Source: Hymenopus coronatus (taxonomy: Eukaryota > Arthropoda > Insecta > Mantodea > Hymenopodidae). Taken from it: a DNA stretch of 64,000 nt. The DNA is taken from the NCBI GenBank assembly GCA_030762935.1, contig CM060888.1, positions 116,137,468-116,201,467 of the forward strand, read 5' to 3'. Within the stretch, counting starts at the first letter, position 1. Each line of letters starts with the position of its first letter. Shown here piece by piece: positions 11,738 to 23,049 of this stretch. The notes below the pieces were generated by a model. It searched no databases. It was not told where the DNA came from and was given only the letters and a program-made list of their open reading frames with translations. The position numbers and the translations under genes were made by a program.

Positions 11738-12532
11738 GACGTGTACCACTAACATGACTTTCTCTTCATCGCAGTAACAGATTATTGTTAAACTGCATTT
11801 TCTTCTATCTAATTTATGATAAACGAAATAAAGATTAGCAGAAATTGTCTTATTACTCGCTTCCTTGTAAGTAGAGGATTATAAGGGAATACCAAATCTT
11901 TTAAAAGCCGGTTGCCATGTTGTTGAAATCCGTTTCTATGCAGGGCCAGGAGTCTACAACTTTCCGCGTGAGAAAAGTTTTAAGTATTTTCAAGCTAAAG
12001 CAAATAGCATGGAATATTTCAGAAATGGCATATTCCACGAAAAAACGTATATGATATAAATTGTGTGTTTTAAGGTGTTCTTCAATTTTTGTACAGTAAG
12101 TGGAAATATATCTTATACAGTTTACTAGTTACGCAAAACTCAGCAAAATTCTTTCAGAATAAAGAGGTCTTTGGAGGCTATTCCTAGAAAACTCAAAATA
12201 TACATTTTATTCGTCATTACTATCGTCATTACATATTTTTATCCATGTAAAGGGTAGTTTGGGATGGGGGGATTTTTCTCAAAATGCTCGTGTCCTATCT
12301 CTGGAAGATAGTAAACTTAATCATCAAGTTTGGTATTTTACCGACTTTTCGGTTTTGAGTTATCGTATTCACAGACACATGGACACTCACACGGACCTTT
12401 TTTTGAAAATACTTTCTTTTGAATACAGGGGACCCTGAAACGTATATTTCCTGTGAAATCTCGGTATCGATTTTTTGGGTGGAGTGCAATACCTTCTCAC
12501 TATGTACATAGTACGTGTAGAGAAAGTAAAAA
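11738..12532 (+). mobile_element. Hpe hairpin element with internal deletion
   Basis: Same family as 1172-2135. The 3' hairpin is clear (ACTATGTACATAGT at about 12498-12511, then GTGTAGAGAAAGT). Part of the middle near 12230 is missing, which shortens the copy to about 0.8 kb. The CA block is reduced to ACACATGGACACTCACACGG. Confidence 0.85.
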
Positions 12533-13499
12533 TGTACAGCGACAACACATTTGGGCTATTTTCAAGTGCTATTAGCATCTAATTTCAGCCTAGAATAACA
12601 ATTCTTAAATCTCCGATAGAGGAGTGAGAATTAAACAGATTTGTGTGATACACAAAATCCTCTTTTTAGCATGACATCAAATACATTGATTTGGCAGTTT
12701 TACAGATACTTTCCTTTAACATAACTAACACGGTAACCAATATATTCTCTTGTAGATTGGCCTGGCCCTGTCTAATCGGAGAAATTCTTTCCTACCTTGA
12801 ACTCGACGGCCTGCATTTCATCCACTTAGGCACTTTGCGCTAGCTTGAAGATTCGTCCGTCACCAGTTAATTCGGACGAGATTAAAGCCAGGGAAACAGC
12901 AGAATTTCCAACTCTACCAGGACAGTATAGCCGATAAAGCTTAAGTTGCGGAAAACACAATTAGGTTGAACGAAATCTTTTAGTCCAATTGCAGTCCTCA
13001 CTAAGAAATTTCCCTTACGGAAGACCTTTTCCCAAATCTCGGAACCATGCAAGCATCGGACAGTTGCTTTGCATACGAAATTTCACTCAACTAAAACTTG
13101 CGCAGCCCATTTAAACTGCACCCCCTCCCACTCACACACACACACAACACACCCACACAAAGTCCTCTCCCGACCGTATGTTGGAATCCGTGTCCGGATT
13201 CATTCTCTCCAACATATTCCTTCTTGCCCTCTCATCATCACATAACCTTCAGAAACACAACAAATTCACTCTCCCTTTGTCAATGGTGCCAACTAACCCC
13301 TCGAAGTCATATTTCCGAAAGTTACAACTAAATGTCCGTCTATATAAGCAGTCCGCAGAAAATATAAAGGGCAGTTTGTTGGAATGGATTCTTTTCTTTT
13401 AGATATTCGTGTCACATGTTTGAAGCAAAATTGAATAGCAAGTTTAGTTTTTATTAAATATTTCGTGGTAGACTTATGCTAGTTTCAAACACATATTTA
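12533..13499. other. Spacer without recognised gene
   Basis: Less AT-rich than its surroundings around 12750-13300. Overlapping frames at 13098-13331 and 13178-13402 (+) have no recognisable domain. A short CA-like stretch lies near 13133-13155. Confidence 0.3.
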
Positions 13500-13640
13500 A
13501 CACGATTCTTTTTCTGAAAACGCCTTTTCTAATCAGAGGTTTTCAAAACATGTATTTACGGTGAGATTTCTACATCAAATTTTGGTTTGAAGTCACATTT
13601 CCTCTTGCCTACTAAAGGTAGTTAGCAGAATGAGTAAAAA
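13500..13640 (+). mobile_element. Hpe 3'-end fragment
   Basis: Reads CATGTATTTACGGTGAGATT and then a decayed hairpin region ending in GAGTAAAAA. The rest of the copy is missing or too diverged to see. Confidence 0.55.
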
Positions 13641-13788
13641 CGTAGGAACCTTGGCCATGAAGCTGTTAGTATCTACGTAAAATTTACCTCACCTTCTGAA
13701 CGTACGGAAAGGGTTATTTCACCTAATTGAAATTTTAGGGAACCTGTTTTGTAAACATAAATTAACAGAAGAAATGAAACCGCCTTCT

Positions 13789-14385
13789 GACCCGCCTCTG
13801 TTTTGTGGGAGTAAAGTGTCTACCTCACATTCAAGAGGCGAATACGAATCTCGTTTAGGGTGAGTTACCCTTATGTTGCCATGGTAGCACAGTGGAAGAA
13901 CAATCGGCTAGAGACCGGGGGATCCGTGGTTCAAATCCGACTATGCCATTGAACTTTTCAGTCTGACTCTACCTATCCAACTCCTGTACTATACACGGCT
14001 TGTGTGGCAGAAAAAAAAAATTAAACCAATACCCATTGACTATAATAGTTGACTATACTATGAATCCTAGGACTTAAAGTATTTACAACATTGTGTTGTC
14101 ATCTCAAAATAATTTGAGAAAAAATGCGAGAAAAATGCGAGTCAGTTGAGAAATTCAATGCTATGCTCAGTGGTAGAGCAACTGGCTAGAGACCGGTAGA
14201 GCCGTGGTTTTAATCCCGGCTATGGCATTGAATTTTTCAGTCTGATGCTACCTATCAAATACCCGTATAAGATTATTTCCGGGGCTTTCACTTCTCCAGA
14301 CAACGCAAATTCGGGTAACTTTATGGAACCCGAACTCATTTGAGCATCATATAATGCAGTTCATTCATTCATTATCCGTTATGGC
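13789..14385 (+). mobile_element. SINE-1 copy interrupted by SINE-2 dimer
   Basis: Head and B-box region at 13789-13873 and tail region at 14266-14385 (GGGGCTTTCACTTCTCC, ACTCATTTGAGCATCAT). The two halves are separated by SINE-2 units. Short similar sequences TACCCTTAT (about 13867-13875) and TACCCGTAT (about 14260-14268) flank the insert and may be its target duplication. Confidence 0.65.
13874..14265 (+). repeat. SINE-2, tandem dimer of ~280-bp units
   Basis: Two units whose GTCTGA landmark lies about 280 bp apart (near 13961 and 14240). Each has a tRNA-like core (GGTAGAGCAACTGGCTAGAG, TCCGTGGTTCAAATCC) followed by CATTGAATTTTTCAGTCTGA. The spacer between cores holds CTAGGACTTAAAGTATTTAC and TGCGAGTCAGTTGAGAAATT, which also flanks other copies at 27.1 and 41.5 kb, so the unit is longer than a plain SINE. 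Confidence 0.7.
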
Positions 14386-15476
14386 CCACCACGTCTTCTC
14401 TTTTGTTTCTTGTTGTATGTGGTTTGCTATTTTATGGGTTCATTGCTCATTACTATATTTGGGATCACAGGGAGGTGGGTATTAACTATATGTAAATTAA
14501 AATAATATTTTGAAAGCATAACTTTAAGCCCCCTCCCTGCAATTTCTATCTATGAAGACTGAAGAAAAGATGGAACAAACCTTAGTCCGGGAGGAAGGTC
14601 TGTAAGGGTTTGAACCATACACAAGTTTGTGCCTTAAACTATGTGCCTTTGTGTTTAAACTATAAGCTGTTTGCTGCAATATGTCCTTGATATTCCTATT
14701 TGCAGTCCTACTTCGGATTTTCCTTGAGTCAAAATTAAGGATGCAGGTCGCCTGCGTGTTGCTGAATGCTAAAGCTAGCTTGGTGTTAAGCAAATACGGC
14801 AGGTTACACGAACGCTTGGGACATTTTCATAACCATTTCCATCTTTTTCTAATCCATTATGTGACGTAACGCAGGTTACACGTGCTAAAGCTATTACAAC
14901 ACACGTCTACCATCTTCATCAAAGCACGTGATTACACTACTGTCCAAAATAATTTCGACATTTATGAGAATGGGACGCATTTGTTTTATAACAGACTTCC
15001 AATAACTAATAATTATTTAATTACCCAAATTACACATCTCAAAGTGGATCCACTTTTTTGTGTTATTCTTTTAAGGTGTATCGACCAATTTGTCATACAA
15101 GCCGGCAAGAAAGAATCGATTCTACGTGAAGAAGGTATAAATCAAAGCATCACATCATTTTTTGTGGTCATATTGGAATGTTAAAGGGGAGTGCTTATGA
15201 TGTTGATTACAAAATCAGGGCAGATGGTGGGGAGAGCAGCTTCTAAACCGGCTGCTCTATTTTGTTCACTATCTTTCTGTAGCTCTAATTGCAAGCCGGT
15301 TTGAATACGCCCAAGGCCTCCCAATATTGGGAACCAGAAATTCCTTTTCTGTTGGGTAAGGAATTTTAAATGTGCTGCGGTCACCATCCCAGGTGGCACC
15401 ACACTCGACCTTGTACGTGTTTCTTTTTAATTCCCTCTACAGTTCAGAGAAGTTTCCCGAGAATTTTGGAGAAATC
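14386..15476. other. Spacer without recognised gene
   Basis: Open frames at 14524-14793 (-), 14882-15184 (+) and 15181-15402 (-) have no domain I recognise. No shared repeat detected. Confidence 0.3.
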
Positions 15477-16430
15477 TAAGGCTGGTTTCACACTGGGACA
15501 CTGGTGACGGTTACTGATAGAAATACATTTGTTTTTATTGGAGCATTCAACACCGGGACACTGCACTGCCTCACCGAGTCATTGTGGCGTAGCAAAGTCT
15601 CACCCTCGCCAGGATCACTGTGTTCAGAGCATTCACCGTTGGACACACGTTAGTTTAAATTGGAGTGTTCGCACTGGGACAAAGAACACAGTGCTGCAGA
15701 TTTCCCAACAGACAGTCATTTCTAAACATTCATTTTACATTATACTGCAAACATTGTAACAATGAGTTTAGATTTAGTTAATGCAGAAGATTTTATAAGT
15801 GAAATAGAAAGTCATCCTGCTATTTGTGACATTAAAAGCGATGACTATAGGAACAAAGTGATGAAAACGAACGCGTGGAAAGAATCTATAAATAAGTTTG
15901 TGCCTTATTTCAATGAGAATGGCATGGATATAAATAAAATTAGTAAGTTGTATGCTATTTCTTCACTTTAATACCATATTTTTCGTACCTTAAGACTAGC
16001 GAAGTTTAGTTTCTACCCCCGTACGAGGCTAGGAGGTTTATAACATTTAAGGACAATTGTATCCCTCAACCACTTTATTTTGTGTTACCAATAGCAAGTA
16101 TAACGTTATGTAGTCTCAATGCGAGAAGGATGGACAAAATGGATGATTGCAGTTACAACAACAAAATGGAATGGAAAAATAATGAGCGCGGAAACCATAA
16201 ACTCACCCCTACAAGGCAAATGAAGAAAAAATTTAAAAAATCATTTTATTTCAAAATGTTCATAACAAAATTAAGGATGCGTCATATTGTCGCATTATGG
16301 TCCAAAAAATACGGTCCATTTCACTAAATAATCAGTTGGCAATACCTGCAGTGTCGGACGTCAGTGATCGCGGAATGTTCACCACAGTCACCGGTGACTG
16401 TCACAGTGTCCTAGTGTGAAACGAGTCTAA
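15477..16430 (+). mobile_element. PIF/Harbinger element, deletion derivative
   Basis: Element body 15480-16427 (948 bp) flanked by TAA at 15477-15479 and 16428-16430, the target duplication typical of PIF/Harbinger. The termini are inverted repeats: left GGCTGGTTTCACACTGGGAC, right (reverse complement) GACTCGTTTCACACTAGGAC, continuing with ACACTG-TGAC on both sides. Further GGGACA-containing motifs lie inside the left half (near 15553 and 15676). It contains a MADF exon but no DDE transposase, so it is a non-autonomous derivative of an element that carried the usual accessory DNA-binding gene. Confidence 0.85.
15762..15942 (+). pseudogene. MADF-domain accessory protein, first exon
   Basis: The ATG at 15762 opens a frame reading DFISEIESHPAICDIKSDDY and then KTNAWKESINKF, the pattern of a MADF (Myb/SANT-like) DNA-binding domain: Leu/Ile-rich helix, HPA/Cys-D, D-Y, and a Trp helix. 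PIF/Harbinger transposons carry such a protein beside the transposase. A strong 5' splice site (GTAAGT at 15943) interrupts the domain after about 60 residues, so the remaining part would lie in a later exon. I could not find that exon; the frame at 16082-16327 has no recognisable MADF remainder. The exon is open and not visibly damaged, but the element has lost the transposase, so I call it a remnant. Confidence 0.65.
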
Positions 16431-16489
16431 AAGTGTGATTGTCATTAGATTTGTGCCAGGTATAAATAAAGACGCTTTTGAATTTGGGA

Positions 16490-16977
16490 ATCTAAGAATG
16501 TTTACATTATTATGGTCTCAAAACATCCATCCTATAGTTGTTTTAACCGTTTGCTGGGCGTAAAATTCTCTTCTACTAATTATTCCCCACTGCAAAAAAT
16601 GGCCATACGTATTATTTGTGGCGTTGTTTCCCATCATTCTTGTAGGCTATTGTTTAGAACCCAAAAAGTTCTTGCTCTTGCAGGTGAATACATATATTCT
16701 TTGCAGATAATTAAGACAACTTCACAACAAACATTGCGGGTGATTTACATAGACCAATAAATAACTAAAAGTTGTTTAAAAAAGGATGTTACTAATCTGC
16801 AATAAAATATATAATGACCTTCCAAGTGATCTTAAGCTTTCACGTAATCACAGTCAACATAAAATCTTTAAGAAAAATTTGAAAATGTTCTTATATACTC
16901 ACTCTCCATACACTGTTGAGGAATTCCTCAATATCCCCACAAGTAAATGTAAAAGTATGGCAAATAATACATGCTGA
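16490..16977 (+). mobile_element. LINE fragment, RT C-terminal region
   Basis: Two adjacent frames (16512-16760 and 16786-16977). The first reads SPLQKMAIRIICGVVSHHS and LLFRTQKVLALAGEYIYSLQ, the second NKIYNDLPSDLKLS, FKKNLKMFLYT and YTVEEFLNI. This is the typical C-terminal end of Jockey/CR1-like reverse transcriptase proteins (x-LQ-K-x-AIRII, then LP-x2-LK ... F-K-x-LK-x-FL ... Y-x-VEEF). A frame break near 16760-16786 and the missing RT catalytic core show it is a truncated dead copy. It begins 60 bp after the Harbinger element. Confidence 0.7.
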
Positions 16978-17793
16978 TAATTTATAGCATGTTGATGGCT
17001 TGTAGTGATAGTTAAACATATTAGTTTTCTCTTCTCTTCCTTCTTTAATAGAACGATGGAAAGAAATAATAGTATTATTGGTGATGGGTATTCTATTGGT
17101 CAAGATGCATATTTGTATGACGTGTTCAACGTCCCTGGGCTCTTGCTCGCAGTGGGACCAAACAAACAAACTTCATCATGCAACTATGTTGATTATTTAC
17201 GAAAACAATCAATAAGGAAATAATATAAGAATAGAAGCATTCATAGAACTCCTTCAAGATGTATAATATAATTACTGAACACTTACTATATAGACTGAAC
17301 AAAAAGAGCACTTGAAGTAGTTTCTCAATTCTGTACTATAATATTGATCTATTAATTTGTTTCTTTCTCCATATAAATACATTACTATAAATTTGATATA
17401 CTAATTTGTGCTTTACTCCAAATATATAGGTTTTTGTATAGTTTGAACAAAAAGAATGGTTATCGTTTATGTTTGAATGCTTATTAGAATTGATGCGCTC
17501 TTTGGCGGCACGCCAAATACATATTTTTCGCATTATTGGGGCAAAAAATTTATGAAACAACAATCATACTCATGGAGTATTTTTCTAAGTATGTACTGTT
17601 ATGCTGATATATTTGTTTAATTTGTTCTCCATATTAAATCTTATTTACATTTTTCTTACCTATAATTTAAACAAAATAAGAATAATCTTTGATTAAAGGA
17701 TTTTTAGTTAAAAAGGCAATAGATAATTTCCGCGACAGACTCTTACAGTAAGTACATTAATATAGCCTTTAAAATAAAATGTTTAATCCTAAT
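16978..17793. other. AT-rich spacer, possible LINE 3' UTR
   Basis: The beginning may be the 3' part of the LINE fragment. From 17300 to 17720 short motifs such as TTTGAACAAAAAGAATGGTT and TTAATTTGTTT recur in diverged form, suggesting a very old tandem repeat. The open frames here have no recognisable domain. Confidence 0.3.
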
Positions 17794-18534
17794 AAAAAAA
17801 AATCAAAAGAATATGATGTGTTCCATTCACATGTCTTTCTCTACATTGCTGTAACAAATTTTTGTTAAAAAGCTTATGCTTCTATTTACTTCATGCTAAT
17901 TGAGAAAAATTAGCAGAAATGATATTATTACTTGTTTCCTTGTACGTAGAAGCGAAAGGTAGGTTAAAGTGAGAGTCAAAAGCTGGTTGATATGTGACTG
18001 AAGCTCCTTTCTTTGTATGGACAGTTGACATATTCCTGTCAAGTATGTTTTTAAAGCTGTAACCAATAACAAGGAATATCTAAAAAACGATCACTCCAGG
18101 AAAAAAAAAAATGTATAGCTATGACATAAATTATGTGCTTTATCGTGATCTACATTTTTTGTGTAGTAAGTTTTTGTGTATCTCTTAGGGTTTAATAGTT
18201 ATGCAAAATTCTATAAAAATCTTCCAGAATAAAGAGGTCTTTAAAGACTATTCCCTGAAAGTTCAAGATCTACATTTTATTTGGCATGTAAATATTTCAA
18301 ATATAAGAGATTTCAATCAAAAACATTAGAGCAATTTTTGAGAAAATAAAAATTTTCGGAAGTTTTTCCGTATAAAAAGTAGTTTGAGGTGGGGGATTTT
18401 CTTGAAAATCTTCGTGTCGCATCTTTGGAAGATACTAAAACTTAAATACGGTGAAATCTTGAAATTTAGTTTTTGGGTGCAATTCAGTACCTTCTATATA
18501 CACTATGTACATAATAGTGTAGAGAAAGTAAAAA
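17794..18534 (+). mobile_element. Hpe hairpin element lacking the CA block
   Basis: Same family as 1172-2135. The 5' end (TGATGTGTTCCATTCACATG at about 17815) and the hairpin (ACTATGTACATA, GTGTAGAGAAAGT, ending 18534) are present. At about 18448 the copy jumps from the 'ACTTAAATAC' block directly to 'GGTGAAATCTTG', so the CA microsatellite section is deleted. Confidence 0.85.
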
Positions 18535-18586
18535 TTAAACATAACCCCGGATGAACATTATTGATTTTTAAGTAACTGTCATTATG

Positions 18587-18591
<5 letters not shown>

Positions 18592-18623
<32 letters not shown>
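18592..18623. repeat. (TA)n microsatellite
   Basis: About 16 TA dinucleotides. Confidence 0.95.
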
Positions 18624-18625
<2 letters not shown>

Positions 18626-18794
18626 ATCAATTCATATTTTGATCCATAGTTGATATCGTTATTTAGAATTTATCATTTTAATTTTATTTATCCTTTTGAT
18701 GATAACAGCAGTCTTCCTTCTCAACAATAAACTGGTCTTATACGGAAGTGAGATATATTTCAGAAATGTAAGTAGCTTCTTAAATAAGGACATA

Positions 18795-19105
18795 GTCTGC
18801 GACATGGCGCAGTGGACTGTAGCGAGGTGCCTGGCCACGGAATGCCTCTGGGTTCGATCCCACCATGTGATAACGGATTTTAAGACCGGTGCCCACTCAG
18901 TCATCGTGGAGAAAGTGAGGAGATGCTATAGGCAGCAATCCCAGTCATGAGAGCCCACATTCTGACTGGACGATGCAAGACGCTGGCCAAATCACCTCTC
19001 CGTATCGGTTGAATGATCGTTCACCTCTGGCGTAAGTGGGCGTGAGGCCGGCGGCCGGTTTATAGAACCAGCCTCTTAAATGCTGTAGCGGCACAATATT
19101 TTTAT
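18795..19105 (+). mobile_element. SINE-5, tRNA-derived
   Basis: tRNA-like head with GGCGCAGTGGACTGTAGC (A-box-like) and TGGGTTCGATCCCACC (B box), then a GC-richer body with GGCCGGCGGCCGGTTTATAG and an AT-rich tail. Only copy of this family in the window, so family status is inferred from the head-and-body layout. Confidence 0.6.
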
Positions 19106-19356
19106 TATTAAAGAACGACTTGGCTTAAATATCTCCCTCACTGAAGCGTTGACATGGTGATATTTATTTTCTAACGTAGACACACAACAATTGCTCATTA
19201 ACTCTTCATGCATGTTGCAGTAAAAAAGAGACTTATGGTATCACACTATATGGGTTTAGGGGTTGCCTTACGAGTCCATAATTTACCATAGCAGGAATAA
19301 TGAACCAAATTTTTTATACATATGGAAAAAGCTTTCACCTTATTTTTCTTGATTGT

Positions 19357-19393
<37 letters not shown>

Positions 19394-19950
19394 AGTTAAA
19401 GTCTAATAGTTGCTCTCTTGCATGTGATGCTTACCAAACTGGCCTCTAACACACAAGATTCAAATCTGCCAAAGAGTGATGGATTTTTTTTTTTCGTACG
19501 TTAAAATCTTTAGTACGGCTTCTTTCGGTAGGAAGTAAAGTTGTTGGTCCATGCAGTATTTATTTGCAGGTAAAAGAAAACTAAACCCATACCTTGAAAA
19601 GAAAATGTCCTTGTTCTAAATTCGCCATTTTTCACGTTCGCAATCGGGCCTTCATTGTATACTGCCATCTATGGGCGATACGTTGAACCTCGTCCACATG
19701 TGCACATCAAAAAATCACTGCAAAGGTGGCGCAATGTATGCCGACGGGGCGCGATAGAACAAAAAGGCACTAGTGCTTTTAGAAAACTTCTGGATACACT
19801 AACATGCTATCAGGCGTGGTGAAAGTTTGATTCATGATTACATTTAAATCTTCATGCCATTCGTCTCTTGGTAACTGTTGTCTTATTTCCATTTGTATTT
19901 CATCTTATTTTGATGGTATCTTGAAAAATGAAAATTATCAACGATTTAAA
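19106..19950. other. Spacer with poly-T run
   Basis: A run of about 30 T lies at 19359-19388, followed by the SINE-3 piece listed separately. The segment 19610-19790 is GC-richer (GGTGGCGCAATG, CGACGGGGCGCGATAG) and unrecognised. Confidence 0.35.
19400..19565 (+). mobile_element. SINE-3, diverged copy
   Basis: Aligns by eye with 9752-10031: TCTAATAGTTGCTCT in the head, then AAGAGTGATGGATTTTTTTT, TTCGTACGTTAAAATCTTTA and GGCTTCTTTCGGTAGGAAGT. The right part of the element is lost. Confidence 0.6.
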
Positions 19951-20700
19951 TACGAGGGCCATCCAGTAAGTGACAGACGATATGGCATAACTAAATTATA
20001 ATGAAAGCTATCAACACAAAACTTTATTTACAAAGTTACAGTACCTTACTCTGTTTATCAATGCAATCTCCATTCTGTCGAGATATTTTACTTTTTTAAC
20101 GCCAACGAATTTATTCATTTTTAATGCACAAAATGTTCTACCAATCGAATTTTATAGACAAATAACATAAGGGTATACTGATACTGCAATGAACAATTAT
20201 AATGAAAGTTATCAACACAAAACTTTATTTACAAAGTTACAGTACCTCACTCTGTTTGTCAATGCAATCTCCATTCTGTCGAGATATTTTACTTCTTTAA
20301 CGCCAACGAATTTATTCATTTTTAATGCACAAAATGTTCTACCAATCGAATTTTATAGACAAATAACATAAGAGTATACTGATGCTGCAATGAACAAGTC
20401 TTCAATAAGGAAATGGCGCATAATTTACAGTGTGTACGAAAAAGATCGGAGTGGAAGTTCATCAGTCGTTATGGAGAAGTTGAAAGCAAATATAGGTAAA
20501 CGGATTCAGAAAAATTGGTGTTTTACTTTGGACACCGTACACGACTTTTTGGATGGAAAAGAGTTCCCAGCCATAAGGACCTCAAAGTGGCAGTGACATC
20601 TTGGCTCTGATCTTCAGCGGTGAAAGAGTACATCTGCGTTGAAAAACCGGTACTACGTGACAATAAATACCTTGATAGCAATGACGATTTCGTTGAAAAA
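19951..20700 (+). mobile_element. Internally deleted mariner-like element
   Basis: Starts at a TA with TACGAGGGCCATCCAGTAAG, a common start of mariner-like elements in arthropods. Two transposase scraps follow. The frame from 20390 reads RSGSSSVVMEKLKANIGKRI then a basic RFTLDT-like stretch, resembling the DNA-binding region of mariner transposases. From 20542 another frame reads LFGWKRVPSHKDLKVAVT and SWL before a stop, resembling the extreme C-terminus. The whole DDD catalytic core is missing between them, so this is a deletion derivative. The matching right terminal repeat was not found, and the end at 20700 is arbitrary. Confidence 0.55.
19994..20395 (+). repeat. Tandem duplication, two 201-bp units
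   Basis: Unit 1 is 19994-20194 and unit 2 is 20195-20395, both starting AATTATAATGAAAG and ending CTGCAATGAAC. Only a handful of substitutions separate them (for example GCTATC/GTTATC, TTTTTT/TTCTTT, GATACTG/GATGCTG), so the duplication is younger than the surrounding repeats. It lies in the 5' part of the mariner-like element. Confidence 0.9.
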
Positions 20701-21496
20701 TAGTTTTACATCCAATATATAATGAAATATTTGAATATTATAAGTAAATCATTATGCACACAGGGATTAAAATATACATATAATGCTTATTGGTATATGA
20801 AAGCAGAGGTTTAAATGTAAATAATATAACAATATTAAAATTGCATTACAACAAACAGTGGCAAAAGTAAATTAGGTATAAAATGTTAGTAATTTAATTG
20901 TCATAATTATATAAATTACATAGATTCATTACTTTAAGGTATATGAATACATGAATTAAACTTTTTGTGTCTGTAAGTGTTGATACAATATATCAAAGAT
21001 ACAAGCCAAAAAACTGAACTTTCAAGATGGCGGTCTTTTAATTTATAGTTGGTAATCTTGTTACTAGCTTCACAGTAATGATGACGAAGTCTGAAAGTAT
21101 GAAAAAGAGTTACTCACTTTTAATTTAGAATAACTATTTTTCTTGTGTATAGTAATATTCAGGCTCATCAAACTCAAATTATGCAAACAGGGAAAAATTT
21201 CTGAAGGACATTTTCAATCGTTTAGGTGTTCCCATGTGAAACTTTAGACACGCGCTTTAACAATCAAGGTATTTTACAGATCAAGGCACGCCCCGAGGAT
21301 TACTAGAAGTTAACATCAAACTTTCGGAACAACTTCGTCCCTTAGGGATCTGACACAGCGCTGAAGAGGAAAGGTAAAACTCTCTGGAATGTTGGAATTT
21401 ATTTATGTACACGTGGCTTTAGCCGTTGAACATTTTAATGAAACCAAACTTGAGGAATTTAGGATTTACACGTCAAATGTGTGGTACAATAATAAT
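20701..21496. other. AT-rich spacer, no gene recognised
   Basis: No repeat family of the window and no coding signal seen. A GC-richer patch lies at 21270-21370. Confidence 0.35.
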
Positions 21497-22085
21497 AAAA
21501 AAAATTAATGTGTTCCATTCACATGACTTTCTCAATATCTCTGCAATAATTATTGTTAAAAATCCTACTCCTCTCTTTACTTCATGCTAATCAAGAAAAA
21601 TTAGCAGAAAGGATCTTATTACTTGCTTCCTTAAAAATAAAAGTAAAATAAAGGAGTACCATAGGCTAAATCGATAGTCAGATCTTTTAAAATCTGGTTG
21701 CTATGTGATTGAATTATCTCTGTTTGAATGGGCAGGAGTTGTCAAGTTCCCGTATGAGAAAAGTATAGGTATTTTAAAACTGAGATCAATAACAAGGTAT
21801 ATCTGAAAAACGCGCAACACCGAACAAAATGTATGTGCCATAAATTGTGTGTTTTAAAAGCTCTATATTTTTTGTGTGGTAAGGTTTTGTCTAGCTCTTA
21901 CGGTTTACCAGCTATGCAACATTTCGCAAAATTTATCCAGAATAAGCATGTCTTCAGAGGCTATTCCCAGAAAATTGAAGCTATACATTTTATTTTTCAC
22001 ATAAATATTTTAAATACAAGATATTTTAATCAAAATCATTGGAGCCATTTTTGAAAAAATCACATTTTTTTTAAATTTTTTCTTG
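21497..22085 (+). mobile_element. Hpe copy, 5' two thirds
   Basis: Same family as 1172-2135. Intact 5' end (ATGTGTTCCATTCACATGAC) through the block GAGCCATTTTTGAAAAAATC, where it stops. The hairpin and CA block are absent. Confidence 0.8.
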
Positions 22086-22362
22086 GCAGTGGGTTGTATT
22101 TAAGGACAAGTGTTTTATGACATTAATTGAAATCGAAAAAGAAAGGAGAATAAAAAGGGTTTCAAATTACATTTTTATAAAATGTTCATGCTATATTTAT
22201 CGCTATTTCACTAAAATCTTAAAGGAGAAGGTGTAACATCGAGTAAAATTTTACGTTTGGAGAACATTTGATGAAGAAACCTGTTGGAAAGGTTGATGTG
22301 AAATTGCTAGATTCTCTAAACTGTTTTATGCTTAAATATCCATATGTATGTGCCTAAGGGTA

Positions 22363-23049
22363 GCATAACTCAAAAACGAAAAGACCGTTGGTATTTAAGT
22401 TTGGTATCTTCCAAGGATGCGATACGAAGATTTTTTAAAAAAAAAGGCCCCCTCCACCAACTACCCTTTACATGAAACTTTTTTCGAAAATTTTGATTTT
22501 TTCAAGATGGCTCTAACGATTTTGATTAAAATCTCTTATATTAAAAATATTTACATTCCAAATAAAATGTATATCTTGAATTTTCTGGGAATAGTCTCTG
22601 ATACTACTTTCTGCCGGGTGAATTTTACGGAATTTTGCGTAACTGTTAAACCGTACGAGATGGACAAGAACTTAAAACACAAAAAATGTAGAGCACGTTA
22701 AAGCACACAATTTATGTCACATACATTTTTTTCGTGGAGTTGATCGTTTTTGAGATATTTCTTGTTTTTGGTTTCAGCTTTGAAAAACTTAATTTTCTAA
22801 TAAAGGAATTTGTCAACTTCTGTCCATGCAAACAAAGGAACTTCAGTCACATAGCAACCAGCTTTTGTCTATCACTTTAACTTATGGTAGTCCCTTATTT
22901 CGCTTCTAATTACAAGGAAACAAATAACAAGACTATTTCTGCTAATTTTTTCTGGAACAGCATGAAGTAAATAGAAGTATAAGCTCTTTAACAATGATTT
23001 GTTACAGAGATGTAGAGAAAGTAATGTGAATGGAACACATTAGATTTTT
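22363..23049 (-). mobile_element. Hpe copy lacking the hairpin
   Basis: Starts at CATAACTCAAAAACGAAAAG and runs to the element's 5' end, GTGAATGGAACACATTAGAT plus T run. The hairpin and CA block are absent. It lies in inverted orientation to 21497-22085 with about 280 bp of other DNA between. Confidence 0.8.
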
